64,000 nucleotides of DNA from VXYL01 sp965116935 (GTDB lineage: Bacteria > Pseudomonadota > Gammaproteobacteria > Pseudomonadales > Azotimanducaceae): positions 5,716,673 to 5,780,672 of the forward strand of contig OZ220737.1 of the NCBI GenBank assembly GCA_965116935.1, in the 5' to 3' direction. The notes beneath the pieces are model-generated. The model was not told the origin of the DNA. It saw nothing but the letters and a program-made list of their open reading frames with translations, and made no database searches. Positions 44,433 to 54,034 of the stretch are shown here, piece by piece (the first letter of the stretch is position 1; each line of letters opens with the position of its first letter). A program made the translations under genes and the position numbers.

Positions 44433-47430
44433 ATGCCAAGCGACGTGTTCCGGAAAACCCCGATTGCCTCGGCTGTCTCGCTCGTGATCGCGAGTGCCCT
44501 TGCCTCGGCGCAGCAAGCTGCGGCGCAAGACCCAGAGCCGTCGGCGCGCACCGACGACGCCACGGTGCCAGGGCCGGTCGAAGAGGTGATCGTGGTGGGC
44601 TTCCGGCAAAGCCTCAAGGAATCCATGGACCTCAAGCGGGCGCGGGATGGCGTGGTGGATGCCATCACCGCCGAGGACATCGGCGACTTCCCGGACAGCA
44701 ACCTCGCCGAGTCGCTGCAGCGGATCACCGGCGTTTCCATCGATCGCGAGCGCGGGGAAGGGGCGCGGGTAACCGTGCGGGGCTTCGGGCCGGACTTCAA
44801 CCTCGTGCTGCTGAACGGGCGCCAGATGCCCACTTCCAGTGGTCTTGGCCGTTCCTTTGACTTCGGCAACCTCGCCTCGGAGGGGATCAGCGCCGTGGAG
44901 GTGTACAAGAGCGGCCAGGCAGACGTCCCAACCGGCGGCATCGGCGCGACCATGAACGTGCGCACCACTCGCCCCCTCGAGGCGCCGGGCATGAACTTCA
45001 CCGCCGCCGCCAGCGGTCTGCACGACACCTCCACGGAGGACGGCAGTGGCTTCACGCCGGAGATATCGGCGCTTTTCTCCAACACCTTCGCCGACGACCG
45101 GGTGGGCATCGCCCTCTCCGCCGTGCGGCAGGATCGCAACAACGGCGCCAACACCGCCAGCGTCGGCGGCTGGCGCACCTTCCCCGGCGAAGTGGACAAC
45201 TGCTGGTGCGGTGCTGGGCCGTCGGAGTGGGGCGGCATTCCTCCCCAAGGAGATCCCAACCAGGTCAACCGGCCCGGGCCCGGCGACCTTTACTCGGTGC
45301 CGCAGAGTATCGGCTACGAGCTGGCCGAATACTCGCGCCTGCGCACCAATGGCCAGCTTACGGCGCAGTGGCAGGCCACCGAGACCGTCATCGCCACACT
45401 CGACTACACCTTCTCGGAGGTGGAGCTCGACCGCACCTACAGCAATCTCTCGGCTTGGTTCAACTTTGGCGCCCAGGAGACCTTGTGGACCGACGGCCCA
45501 CAAGCGTCCCCTCTGGTCTACACCGAAAACCTCGCCGGCAGCGACTACTCGATGGGTGGGGGCCAGGATGCGTGGAAGGCGCGCAACGGCGCCACCGGCA
45601 TCAACCTGCTTTGGGACGCCACGGACCGACTCACCTTCGAGTTCGACTACCACGACTCCACCGCCGAACGGTCGCCCAACAGTCCCTTCGGCGACTCCGC
45701 GCTGCTCTCCACGGCGGCGTTCACGCGCGACCGCACCACCGGTTACTTCGGCCACGAATTGCCCGTGCTGGAGCTGACGCTGCGCAATCCGCTGTCGCCC
45801 CAGGACATGATCGTCACCGGCAGCGTGTTCCAGAACAATTTCTCCAAGATGGGCATCGACCAGACCCATCTCGACGGCCACTACGACTTTGACGTGGGCG
45901 TGATCGAGAGCATCGACTTTGGCATTCAGCTCACCGAGGTCAACAACCGCTCCGCAGGTTCGGTGGTGCAGCGGGATGCATGGGGCGGGGTGACGCAACC
46001 CGGCGCGATTGCCGATTTGTTAACGCCCGACTCCGCCGGGGATGCCTTCGACCAGACTCCCGGCGGCGACGATTCTCGCCGCCAAACCGAGTTTTACCGC
46101 TTCGACATGGCCGAGCTCGTCGCCCGCACCGAGGCGCTCATGGCGTCGGGCGACGCGACCGTCTTCCAACTCACGGACATGGGCGACTGCGGCACTGGGC
46201 TCTGTACGTCTAGCCGGTTCACATCCGACCGCCGCACGGTGGAGGAGTCGGCGGCGCTGCACGCGCAGGCGAACCTCGGCTGGACTTGGGGCACGATGCC
46301 GGCAGGGCTGCGCCTGGGCTTGCGCTACGAGGATACCGACGTTTCGTCGGAGGCGCTCTCGCCCGCCTACACGGCCATCAACTGGGTAGCCGGCAACGAA
46401 CTCAACGCCATTCAGGCAGACCCGGAGTTCACGCAGCTCTCTGGCAGCTACGACCTGCTGCTGCCGAGCATCGACTTCCGCTTGGATCTCACCTCGGACG
46501 TGCTGTTCCGGTTCTCCACCAGCGAAAACCATGACGCGGCCCAACTACGGCGACATCCAGGGCGGCCAGACCATCAACTCGCTGGTGCGGATCGACGGCG
46601 GCACCGGCAACCGCGGCAATCCGGGGCTCTTGCCATTCGAGTCGAGCAACTACGACCTGTCGTTCGAGTGGTACTACGCGGACGACAGCTACGCCGCGCT
46701 CGGCTACTTCGTCAAGGACGTGGATAACTTCATCGGCACAGCGTCGGTGGTGGAGAACACCTTCGACCTGCCGCACCCGGGCCTCGGCCCCCTCGCCGAC
46801 GAAGCCCGCGCCGCCACCGGCAGCTCGGATTCGGGCCTGCTCTACACCTGGATTCTGGAGAACCGTGCCGACGCCGCCGGGGTGGACGCCGAGAACGGCG
46901 TCATTTCGGGCGTGGCCGGCCGCGACCCTTCGGCACCGTTCAACCTGACCGTGCCGGTGAACATCGAGAAGGCGACGATGAAGGGCTGGGAGGTCGTCGT
47001 CCAGCACAACTTCGGCGACACCGGCTTCGGCGTCATCGCCAACGCCACCATCGTCGATGCGGATGTGGGCTACGACAACTTCAGCCTGGCGCAGCAGTTC
47101 GTGCTGACGGGCCTCTCCGACTCGGCCAACCTCATCGCCTTCTACGACAAGGAGGGGCTGAGCGTTCGGCTAGCCTACAACTGGCGCGACAACTTCCTCG
47201 CCGGAACCGGGCAGAGCAATGTCGGCGCCGGGCCGCCGACCCATGTGGGGGCATATCAGCAGCTCGACCTGAGCGCGAGCTACTGGGTCACGGAGAACAT
47301 GCAACTCTACGTCGATGCCCTCAATCTCAACGACCAGACGACCCACGTGTTCGGCCGCGCCTGGATGCAGACGCTGTCCGCGGGGCAGGCAGGGCCTCGC
47401 TACAACTTCGGGTTCCGCTACAAGCTGTAG
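44433..47430 (+). pseudogene. TonB-dependent receptor 2, single +1 frameshift
   Basis: Close paralogue of receptor 1 (999 codons after correction), from the ATG at 44433 with AAGGAG upstream. Signal peptide, plug (GVVDAITAEDIGDFPDSNLA, GVSIDRERGEG) and barrel are all present. The frame is lost in a run of four A at 46525-46528: the text reads FSTSEN then shifts, while receptor 1 keeps FSTSDTMTRPNYG. Dropping one A restores the whole barrel. An extra base in a homopolymer may be a real slippage mutation or phase switch, or a sequencing error; in the last case this is the functional receptor of the locus. Confidence 0.85.
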
Positions 47431-47550
47431 CTACGCACGTCACGGGTGCCAGCGAGGAGAGGCTGGTTCGTTAGTGGCGGTGTTCGGGGCTGGCGCTTTG
47501 TTGGCGTTTGTCCGGAACGCTTGCTTGCGGTGGCCTTGGCCGGCTCCGCT

Positions 47551-47622
47551 GCGTGCGCGCCTTCGGCACGCTTGGAGGGCGGGACGCCCTCCTTCCAGAG
47601 AGGCCCTCGCATCGCAGGGGCT
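47551..47622. repeat. Dispersed palindromic repeat, type B
   Basis: GTGCGCGCCTTCGGCACGC followed by GGAGGGCGGGACGCCCTCCT and TCCAGAGAGGCCC. It lies between receptor 2 and the first halogenase-like gene. Confidence 0.65.
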
Positions 47623-47721
47623 GGGGCAAGAAGCGTTGTCCGACGGCAACGGTTTCTTGTGGCGCTTGTATGATCGTTGCGGTGCCTTGAAGGGGCGTTC
47701 TTAAGAGCGCATGAGGTCGGG

Positions 47722-49290
47722 ATGGATCGGGCGACTCGGAAGGTCGTGATCGTTGGCGGCGGCACGGCCGGTTGGATTGCCGCCAATTGCATTGCCGCCG
47801 AATGCCGCCACTGGCGCGAGCCGTTGCAAGTGGTGCTGGTCGAGGCTCCGGACATTCCCACGATCGGCGTTGGCGAAGGCACTTGGCCGTCGATGCGCCG
47901 AACCTTGCAGCGCATCGGCATTGACGAAGGCGAGATGCTGCACGCCTGTAGCGCGAGCTTCAAGCAAGGCACGCGATTCCTGGGCTGGTCGGGACAAGGT
48001 GAGACGGACGAGTACATCCATCCGTTCAGCCTGCCGGTGGAGTACGTGCGCCTGAACCCTGCGAAATACTGGCTCGGCGAGCGCCCGAATGTGCCGTTTG
48101 CGCGCTTCGCGACACCCCAAGTGGCCGCCATCGAACAGGGATTGGCGCCGAAGGAGGCATCCGCTCCCCAGTATGCGTTTGCCTTCAACTACGCCTACCA
48201 CCTCGACGCCGGCAGATTCGCCGAGCTCCTGCAACGGCACGCCGTTCAGCGCCTCGGCGTGACGCATGTGGCCGGCAAAGTCGAGCGCATCGAATCGCAG
48301 GGCGACGGCGACATCGCCGCTGTCTCCCTCGACACCGGCGTTCGCGTACCAGGCGACCTGTTCGTCGATTGCACGGGGCAACGCGCCCTGCTGATCGGCG
48401 GGCACTACCGCCGCCGCTTCGTCTCGGCCCGCGCAGTGCTCTTCAACGACCGCGCCATCGCCGTGCAAGCGCCCTACCACCACCCCGACGCGCCCATCGC
48501 CTCGGCAACGCTGGCAACCGCCGAGCCGAGCGGCTGGATCTGGGACATCGGCCTGCAAACCCGGCGCGGCGTTGGTTACGTGTACGCCAGCGACCACATG
48601 GAGGAGAGCACGGCGCGCGCCGCGCTGGAGGCATACGTCCAGCGCACCTCGCCGGAAGTCGATGCCGAATCGCTGCCCTATCGCACCATCGCTTTCGAAC
48701 CTGGCTATCGGGACATGTTCTGGCATCGCAACTGCGTCGCCATCGGCCTGTCCGCGGGATTCGTGGAACCGCTCGAAGCGTCCGCGCTGGCGCTGGTCGA
48801 GCAGTCCGCCGCAATCGTTGCCGAACAAATGCCCCGCGACAGGCAGGTGATGGACGCGGTGGCACGGCGGTTCAACGAGCGCCTGCGCTATCACTGGGGT
48901 CGCATCGTCGAGTTCCTCAAGCTGCACTACGCCACCAGCGCCCGAGACGAACCGTACTGGCGCGCACATCGCGACCGCGCCACTTGGCCGGAGGGTCTCG
49001 CCGACAAGCTGCTCCTGTGGCAACAGCAAACACCGTGGCACGACGACGCCCCGCGCGTCGATGAGCTCTTCCCCTCGGCCAGCTACCAATACGTCCTCTA
49101 CGGCATGGGCTTCCGCCCCCGCCATGCGGGTGACGAATCGCCGTCCTATGTGGCGATGCGCGCCGAGGCCGACAAGGTGTTTCACGCCAGCCGCGCCAAG
49201 GCGGCGCAGGCGCAGCAAAGGCTGCCGACGAATCGCGAGGCGCTGCGCGCCATGGCCGAGCAGACGGGGAGGTTCGCCAACGGTGCCTGA
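47722..49290 (+). CDS. Tryptophan-halogenase-like flavoprotein 1
   Basis: 522 residues from the ATG at 47722, with GAGG upstream. The FAD-binding motif is VVIVGGGTAGWIAA near the N-terminus and PTIGVGEGTWPSM is the usual second motif. The WxWxIP motif typical of tryptophan halogenases is changed (SGWIWDIGL). Genes of this family are common next to TonB-dependent receptors in carbohydrate loci, where they are not proven halogenases. The stop overlaps the SapC start by 8 nt. The frame extends upstream to 47677 without support. Confidence 0.87.
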   Translation: MDRATRKVVIVGGGTAGWIAANCIAAECRHWREPLQVVLVEAPDIPTIGVGEGTWPSMRRTLQRIGIDEGEMLHACSASFKQGTRFLGWSGQGETDEYIHPFSLPVEYVRLNPAKYWLGERPNVPFARFATPQVAAIEQGLAPKEASAPQYAFAFNYAYHLDAGRFAELLQRHAVQRLGVTHVAGKVERIESQGDGDIAAVSLDTGVRVPGDLFVDCTGQRALLIGGHYRRRFVSARAVLFNDRAIAVQAPYHHPDAPIASATLATAEPSGWIWDIGLQTRRGVGYVYASDHMEESTARAALEAYVQRTSPEVDAESLPYRTIAFEPGYRDMFWHRNCVAIGLSAGFVEPLEASALALVEQSAAIVAEQMPRDRQVMDAVARRFNERLRYHWGRIVEFLKLHYATSARDEPYWRAHRDRATWPEGLADKLLLWQQQTPWHDDAPRVDELFPSASYQYVLYGMGFRPRHAGDESPSYVAMRAEADKVFHASRAKAAQAQQRLPTNREALRAMAEQTGRFANGA

Positions 49291-50020
49291 CTTTGCCCTG
49301 CTCAACAACGTCGACCATCAGGACGTGAAAATCATCACCGAGCGTTCGGCCCGCTATGGTGACGACATCATGCTGGCGATGGCCTTCACGTTCGAGTTTC
49401 GCAACGTGCAGGCGCACTACCCGATTCTGTTCCAGCAGAATCCGGCCGGCGACTATTACCCCGTGGCGCTGTTCGGCTTCCAGGAGGGCGAGAACCTCTT
49501 TCTCGCCGAGGACGGCTGGCAGGCACCCTACATCCCGGCGATGGTGCAGCGCGAGCCGTTCCTCATCGGCTTCGGCGAGGCCACGGGGCCGGGTGCTGCC
49601 GAGCGCGCCCGCATGCTGTCGCTCGACATGGAGCACCCGCGCGTCAACACCGAAGTGGGCGAAGCGCTGTTCGCCCCCTTGGGCGGCCGCACCCCGTACC
49701 TCGAAAACGCCGCTAACCTCCTCGAAACCATCTATGCCGGCATCGACCACAGCAAGGGGTTCTGTGCTGCGCTGGCGGAGCATGGACTGCTTGAAAGCAT
49801 CACCTTCGAGATCGAATTGAACGACGGCTCGCGCAATCAGTTGCTCGGCTTTCACTGCGTCGCCGAAGAGAAGGTGCAGGCACTCGCCGGCGACGTGCTC
49901 GGTGCGTTCAACGAGAGCGGCTACCTGATGCCGCTGTTTATGGCGCTCGCCTCCCTCGCTCATGTGCAGGGATTGGTGGAGCGGAAGAACCGCGCCATCG
50001 GTCGGGAGGCAGCGGCGTGA
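49283..50020 (+). CDS. SapC-family protein
   Basis: 245 residues from the GTG at 49283, with GGGAGG 8 nt upstream and overlap with the halogenase stop. It has LLNNVDHQDVKI at the N-terminus and YPILFQQNPAGDYYPVALFG, typical of the SapC family. SapC was named from a Campylobacter S-layer operon but is widely found in TonB receptor/halogenase clusters, with unknown function. The cupin-like gene follows with GTGA overlap, so the three genes are translated as one unit. Confidence 0.87.
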   Translation: MPDFALLNNVDHQDVKIITERSARYGDDIMLAMAFTFEFRNVQAHYPILFQQNPAGDYYPVALFGFQEGENLFLAEDGWQAPYIPAMVQREPFLIGFGEATGPGAAERARMLSLDMEHPRVNTEVGEALFAPLGGRTPYLENAANLLETIYAGIDHSKGFCAALAEHGLLESITFEIELNDGSRNQLLGFHCVAEEKVQALAGDVLGAFNESGYLMPLFMALASLAHVQGLVERKNRAIGREAAA

Positions 50021-51039
50021 ACTGGCTGGACGATGTGGCGCCGGTGCGGAAGCTGACGCCCAGCGGTGGTGAAGGGGCCATCCCGCCCCATGTCTTCGGC
50101 GCCGGTGAACCGGTGCACCTTCCGGGCCTGGTGGCGGATTGGCCGGCCGTCACCGAATGCGGTGCCTCCATGGACTCCGCCGCCCGCTATCTGTCGAGGT
50201 TCTGGAACGAGGCGCCGGTGACGGTCTATGCCGGCGGCTCCGGCATCGACGGCAGGTTCTTCTACAACGACGACTTCACCGGCTTCAACTTCGCGAGCGG
50301 CAAGGCCACCGTGCCGCAGGTGGTCTCCCGGCTCGCGGATGCGGGACGCGAGGAACGGCTCGCCACGATCTATGTCGGCTCGACGCCCGTGGACAGCCTG
50401 CTGCCCGGCTTTCGCGCCGAAAACGACGTGGCACTGCCGCAGGACGATGCGCTGGCGAGCTTCTGGCTTGGCAGTCGCACGCGCATCTCGGCGCACTACG
50501 ACTTCCCCGACAATCTCGCTTGCGTGGTGGCTGGCGAACGCCGCTTCACGCTGTTGCCGCCGGATCAGATCGACAATCTCTATGTGGGGCCCGTGGACCG
50601 CACCCCGTCCGGGCAGGCCATCAGTCTGGTGGATTTCGCGGCCCCAGACCTATCCCGCCACCCTCGCTTCGCCGAGGCGATGCGGCATGCACGCACGGCC
50701 TTGCTGAAGCCGGGGGACGCCATCTTCATTCCCAGCATGTGGTGGCATCACATCGAGTCGCTTGCCGCCTTCAATCTGCTCGTCAACTATTGGTGGTGCA
50801 ACTCGCCCGCTGCGCTCGGCGCCCCGTCGGACGCCCTGCTGCATGCGATTCTGGCATTGCGAGACTTGCCGCAACGCCAGCGCGAGGCGTGGCGGGGCCT
50901 CTTCAACCACTACGTATTCGATGCGGACGAGTCTGTGCACGAGCACATACCCGCCGCCGGCAAGGGATTTCTCGCCCCCATCGACGAAGCATCCGCCAAG
51001 CGGCTTCGCGCCACGCTACTCAACCGGCTGAACCAGTGA
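50017..51039 (+). CDS. Cupin_8 / JmjC-like protein
   Basis: 340 residues from a GTG that overlaps the SapC stop. The iron-binding motif is HxD (H160, D162 in ISAHYDF) with a distal His in MWWHHIE (H244/H245), and KPGDAIFIPS precedes it, as in cupin_8 Fe(II)/2-oxoglutarate hydroxylases of the FIH/JmjC type. Such proteins often hydroxylate protein side chains. It sits between two halogenase-like genes in the receptor cluster, which is the usual arrangement. Confidence 0.87.
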   Translation: MNWLDDVAPVRKLTPSGGEGAIPPHVFGAGEPVHLPGLVADWPAVTECGASMDSAARYLSRFWNEAPVTVYAGGSGIDGRFFYNDDFTGFNFASGKATVPQVVSRLADAGREERLATIYVGSTPVDSLLPGFRAENDVALPQDDALASFWLGSRTRISAHYDFPDNLACVVAGERRFTLLPPDQIDNLYVGPVDRTPSGQAISLVDFAAPDLSRHPRFAEAMRHARTALLKPGDAIFIPSMWWHHIESLAAFNLLVNYWWCNSPAALGAPSDALLHAILALRDLPQRQREAWRGLFNHYVFDADESVHEHIPAAGKGFLAPIDEASAKRLRATLLNRLNQ

Positions 51040-51052
51040 TGACAATAGGACG

Positions 51053-51178
51053 AGCCTTTGGAGCGAAGGCAGAATGCCTTCCCTGGTGCGCCGTACGGCG
51101 CACTGACGGCACTTGCGAGAAAAGCGCCTGTCGGCGGCGCTTAGGGAAGGCAGAATGCCTTCCCTCCAAGGGCCCGCC
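51053..51178. repeat. Dispersed palindromic repeat, type A
   Basis: GGAGCGAAGGCAGAATGCCT and GGGAAGGCAGAATGCCTTCC with CCCTCCAAGGGC. It is placed between the cupin-like gene and the second halogenase-like gene. Confidence 0.7.
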
Positions 51179-51209
51179 CTATGCAGAGCGTTCCTAACGG
51201 AGAAGCACC

Positions 51210-52688
51210 GTGCAGCACAGGAAGATCCACAAGGTCGTGATTGCCGGCGGCGGCACCGCCGGCTGGATGGCCGCGGCCTCGCTCGCGAAGCTCCTCGGCA
51301 AGACCCTCGACATCACGCTGGTGGAGTCCGATGAGATAGGCACCGTAGGCGTTGGCGAGGCCACAATCCCCACCCTGCTGACGCTGCACGAACTGTTGAA
51401 GGTGAAGGAGCAGGACTTCGTGCGCGCAGTCCAAGGCACCTTCAAGCTCGGCATCTCGTTCGAGAACTGGCGCGACCTCGGCAAGAACTACATCCACTCC
51501 TTCGGCTGGACCGGACGGGACAGCTGGGCCGCCGGATTCCAGCACTTCTGGCTCAAGGGAAAGCGAATGGGGATCGCCCGGGAGTTCGGCGAATACTGCA
51601 AGGAATGGCTGGCGGCCAAGCAAAGCCGATTTGCCGTGCTGCCGAGCCAGGGCCTCAACTACGCCTATCACTTCGACGCATCGCTCTATGCTGCGTTCCT
51701 GCGCGCCATGGCCGAGGAGCATGGCGCGGTGCGGCAGGAGGGGCGCATTCAGGCAGTGGAGCAGGACGAGACCGGCTTCATCACGGCCATCAAGCTGCAA
51801 TCAGGCCAACGCATCGAGGGCGATCTCTTCATCGACTGCACCGGCTTTCGCGGCCTCTTGATCGAAGGCGCGCTTGAGGTGGGCTACGAGGACTGGCGCC
51901 ACTGGCTGCCCTGCGATCGCGCGGTTGCCGTGCAAACCGAGGCACTGTCGCCACCGGTGCCTTACACCCGCGCCATAGCCCGCGGCGCCGGCTGGCAGTG
52001 GCGCATCCCCCTGCAACATCGCGTCGGCAACGGCGTGGTGTTCTCCTCCGAACACTGGTCCGACGACGAAGCGGTGGCGCACCTGAAGGAAAACGTGACC
52101 GGCGACATGCTGACGGAACCAAGGGTGATCCGCTTTCGAACCGGGCAGCGGCACCAGCACTGGCACCGCAACTGCATCGCCATGGGGCTCGCCTCCGGCT
52201 TCATCGAGCCGCTCGAGTCCACCAGCATTCACCTGATCCAACGCAGCATCATCCGCCTGATGCAGATGTTCCCCTACGACGGCATCCGCCAGCCGGACAT
52301 CGACGAGTTCAACAGCCAGATGAAGTTCGAGATCGACAACGTGCGCGACTTCATCATCCTGCACTATCATGTGACGGAGCGGCGCGACACGGACTTCTGG
52401 CGCCACTGCGCCAGCATGGATGTGCCCGACTCGCTCCGCCACCGCATCGAACTGTTCCGCCAGGCCGGCCGAGTGTTCAAGGTGCCAACGGAACTCTTCG
52501 GCGAGAACTCGTGGATTCAGGTGATGCTGGGGCAGGGCCTGCTGCCAGAGCAGTACCACCCCATCGTCAACATGATGAGCGACGAGGAACTCGCGGGCTT
52601 CCTCAGCGGCATCCACGGCAACGTGGCCGGCATGGTGGGGCAACTGCCGGAACACCAACGCTTCATCGACCACTACTGCCGCGCGTAG
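51210..52688 (+). CDS. Tryptophan-halogenase-like flavoprotein 2
   Basis: 492 residues from a GTG at 51210. The FAD motif is VVIAGGGTAGWMAA and the second motif GTVGVGEATIPTL. WxWxIP is intact here (GWQWRIPLQ), as in true tryptophan halogenases, and ASGFIEPLESTSIHL follows. It could act on a free or bound aromatic compound imported by the receptor; no halide chemistry can be proven from sequence. Second halogenase-like gene in the locus, separated from the cupin-like gene by a repeat. Confidence 0.9.
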   Translation: MQHRKIHKVVIAGGGTAGWMAAASLAKLLGKTLDITLVESDEIGTVGVGEATIPTLLTLHELLKVKEQDFVRAVQGTFKLGISFENWRDLGKNYIHSFGWTGRDSWAAGFQHFWLKGKRMGIAREFGEYCKEWLAAKQSRFAVLPSQGLNYAYHFDASLYAAFLRAMAEEHGAVRQEGRIQAVEQDETGFITAIKLQSGQRIEGDLFIDCTGFRGLLIEGALEVGYEDWRHWLPCDRAVAVQTEALSPPVPYTRAIARGAGWQWRIPLQHRVGNGVVFSSEHWSDDEAVAHLKENVTGDMLTEPRVIRFRTGQRHQHWHRNCIAMGLASGFIEPLESTSIHLIQRSIIRLMQMFPYDGIRQPDIDEFNSQMKFEIDNVRDFIILHYHVTERRDTDFWRHCASMDVPDSLRHRIELFRQAGRVFKVPTELFGENSWIQVMLGQGLLPEQYHPIVNMMSDEELAGFLSGIHGNVAGMVGQLPEHQRFIDHYCRA

Positions 52689-52908
52689 CGCGCCCTGAAA
52701 GGACGTCGGCAGTTCGCTACGCGAGCGCGCGGTGCCTTTGGAGGGAGGGCATCTTGCCCTCCACCGCGCCCGCAAGGGCGGCATCTTGCTAGTGCAGCGA
52801 GTGTTCTGCGCGCCTTGCGGCGCGCGATGGAGGGCGGGACGCCCTCCTTCCAGAGAGGCCCACGCATGGCAGGGGCTCCTTCCAGAGAGGCCCCCTCGCG
52901 TGGCAGAG
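52686..52908. repeat. Dispersed palindromic repeat, composite type B
   Basis: It starts in the halogenase stop with GCGCGCCCTGAAAGGACGTC, then GGAGGGAGGGCATCTTGCCC, GTGTTCTGCGCGCCTTGCGG and GGAGGGCGGGACGCCCTCCT, plus a duplicated TCCTTCCAGAGAGGCCC. The centre is similar to the interior of the 245 bp MITE-like elements. Confidence 0.7.
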
Positions 52909-52961
52909 ACTGTTTTCCGCGGTGCTGGTCGCGCTCCGCAGGGCGCCCGTTGTTGATAAAC

Positions 52962-52975
52962 TGACACCGTTGTCA
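52962..52975. promoter_or_regulatory. LacI-type operator upstream of lacI-family gene
   Basis: TGACACCGTTGTCA, one mismatch from the perfect palindrome at 44325-44338, lies 14 bp before the ATG of the LacI regulator. A possible -10 GATAAA lies just upstream. This suggests autoregulation. Confidence 0.7.
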
Positions 52976-52989
52976 CCGGCCCCGACGCG

Positions 52990-54033
52990 ATGGACGAAAA
53001 CACGATTAGCCGGCGCACACCCGCCCGCGCCACGATCCGTGACGTTGCCCGTCGCGCGGAAGTTTCCATCAAGACCGTCTCGCGGGTCATCAACCGCGAA
53101 GCCAACGTGCGCCCCGCCACGCGGGAGCGGGTGATGGAAGCGGTGCGCGAACTGCAATACGAGCCCAATCCGGCCGCCAGGGGGCTTGCTGGAAGGCGCA
53201 CCTTCTCGATCGGCCTACTCTATGAGAACCCTCACGAGTTCAGCTACATCCAACAGATTCTCGATGGCGTCTTCGACGTTTGCCAAGCACATGGCTATGC
53301 GCTGTTGCTGCGGCCTTCGAGCGAGAACCCGGCGACGGAAGACATCGTGCGGTTTCTGACCCAAACCCGCGTGGACGGAATGGTGCTCACCGCACCCATC
53401 GGGGATCGTCCAGACATCACCGATGCCTTGACCGAGCGGGACGTGCCGTTCGTGCAAATTTCCCCCGGCATCACGGACACGCGCTGGACCTCGGTGGGGC
53501 CTGACGATTTCGCCGGCAGCCACACACTCACCGAGCATCTGCTCGACTTGGGCCACACTCGCATCGGCTTCATCCAAGGCGACCCGCGCCACGGTGCCGC
53601 CAGCGCTCGCCTTGATGGTCACCTGCAATGCTTGCGCGAGCACGGCATGACCGTGGACGAGAGCCTGATCGTGCCGGGGTTGTTCGATTTCGAATCCGGC
53701 AAGGCGGCGGCACATGGACTCTTTCGGCTGGCAGACCGCCCCACCGCCATCGTCGCGGGCAACGACGACATGGCCGCTGGCGTGATCGTCGCGGCGCGAG
53801 AGGCAGGCATGGCGCTGCCTGAAGCACTGTCGGTGGCGGGCTTCGACGATTCGCCGACGGCACTGCACACTTGGCCGCCGCTCACAACGGTGCGCCAGCC
53901 GATCGTCGAGATCGCGTCGCAAGCGGCAGAACTGCTGCTCGAGTGGACTCGCGGCGAGCGCGATGTGCATGTTCGCAAGACCTTCGGCTGCCGGTTGGTG
54001 GTGCGGCGCTCGACGTCCGCACCGGTCGGGTAG
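52990..54033 (+). CDS. LacI-family transcriptional regulator
   Basis: 347 residues. The N-terminal HTH is ATIRDVARRAEVSIKTVSRV with the usual hinge NPAARGLAGRRT, followed by a periplasmic-binding-protein-like sugar sensor domain (FSIGLLYENPHEFSYIQQIL, TAIVAGNDDMAAGVIVAARE, VAGFDDSP). It probably binds TGACAACGTTGTCA sites at both receptor genes and its own promoter and is released by a sugar ligand. No ribosome site is visible; translation may be leaderless or nearly so. The GH3 gene starts 2 bp after its stop codon. Confidence 0.92.
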   Translation: MDENTISRRTPARATIRDVARRAEVSIKTVSRVINREANVRPATRERVMEAVRELQYEPNPAARGLAGRRTFSIGLLYENPHEFSYIQQILDGVFDVCQAHGYALLLRPSSENPATEDIVRFLTQTRVDGMVLTAPIGDRPDITDALTERDVPFVQISPGITDTRWTSVGPDDFAGSHTLTEHLLDLGHTRIGFIQGDPRHGAASARLDGHLQCLREHGMTVDESLIVPGLFDFESGKAAAHGLFRLADRPTAIVAGNDDMAAGVIVAAREAGMALPEALSVAGFDDSPTALHTWPPLTTVRQPIVEIASQAAELLLEWTRGERDVHVRKTFGCRLVVRRSTSAPVG

Positions 54034-54034
54034 C

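Noticed and set aside
48369..49064. Frames inside the first halogenase-like gene
   Set aside because: Frame shadows with Arg/Ala-rich composition and no independent ribosome site.
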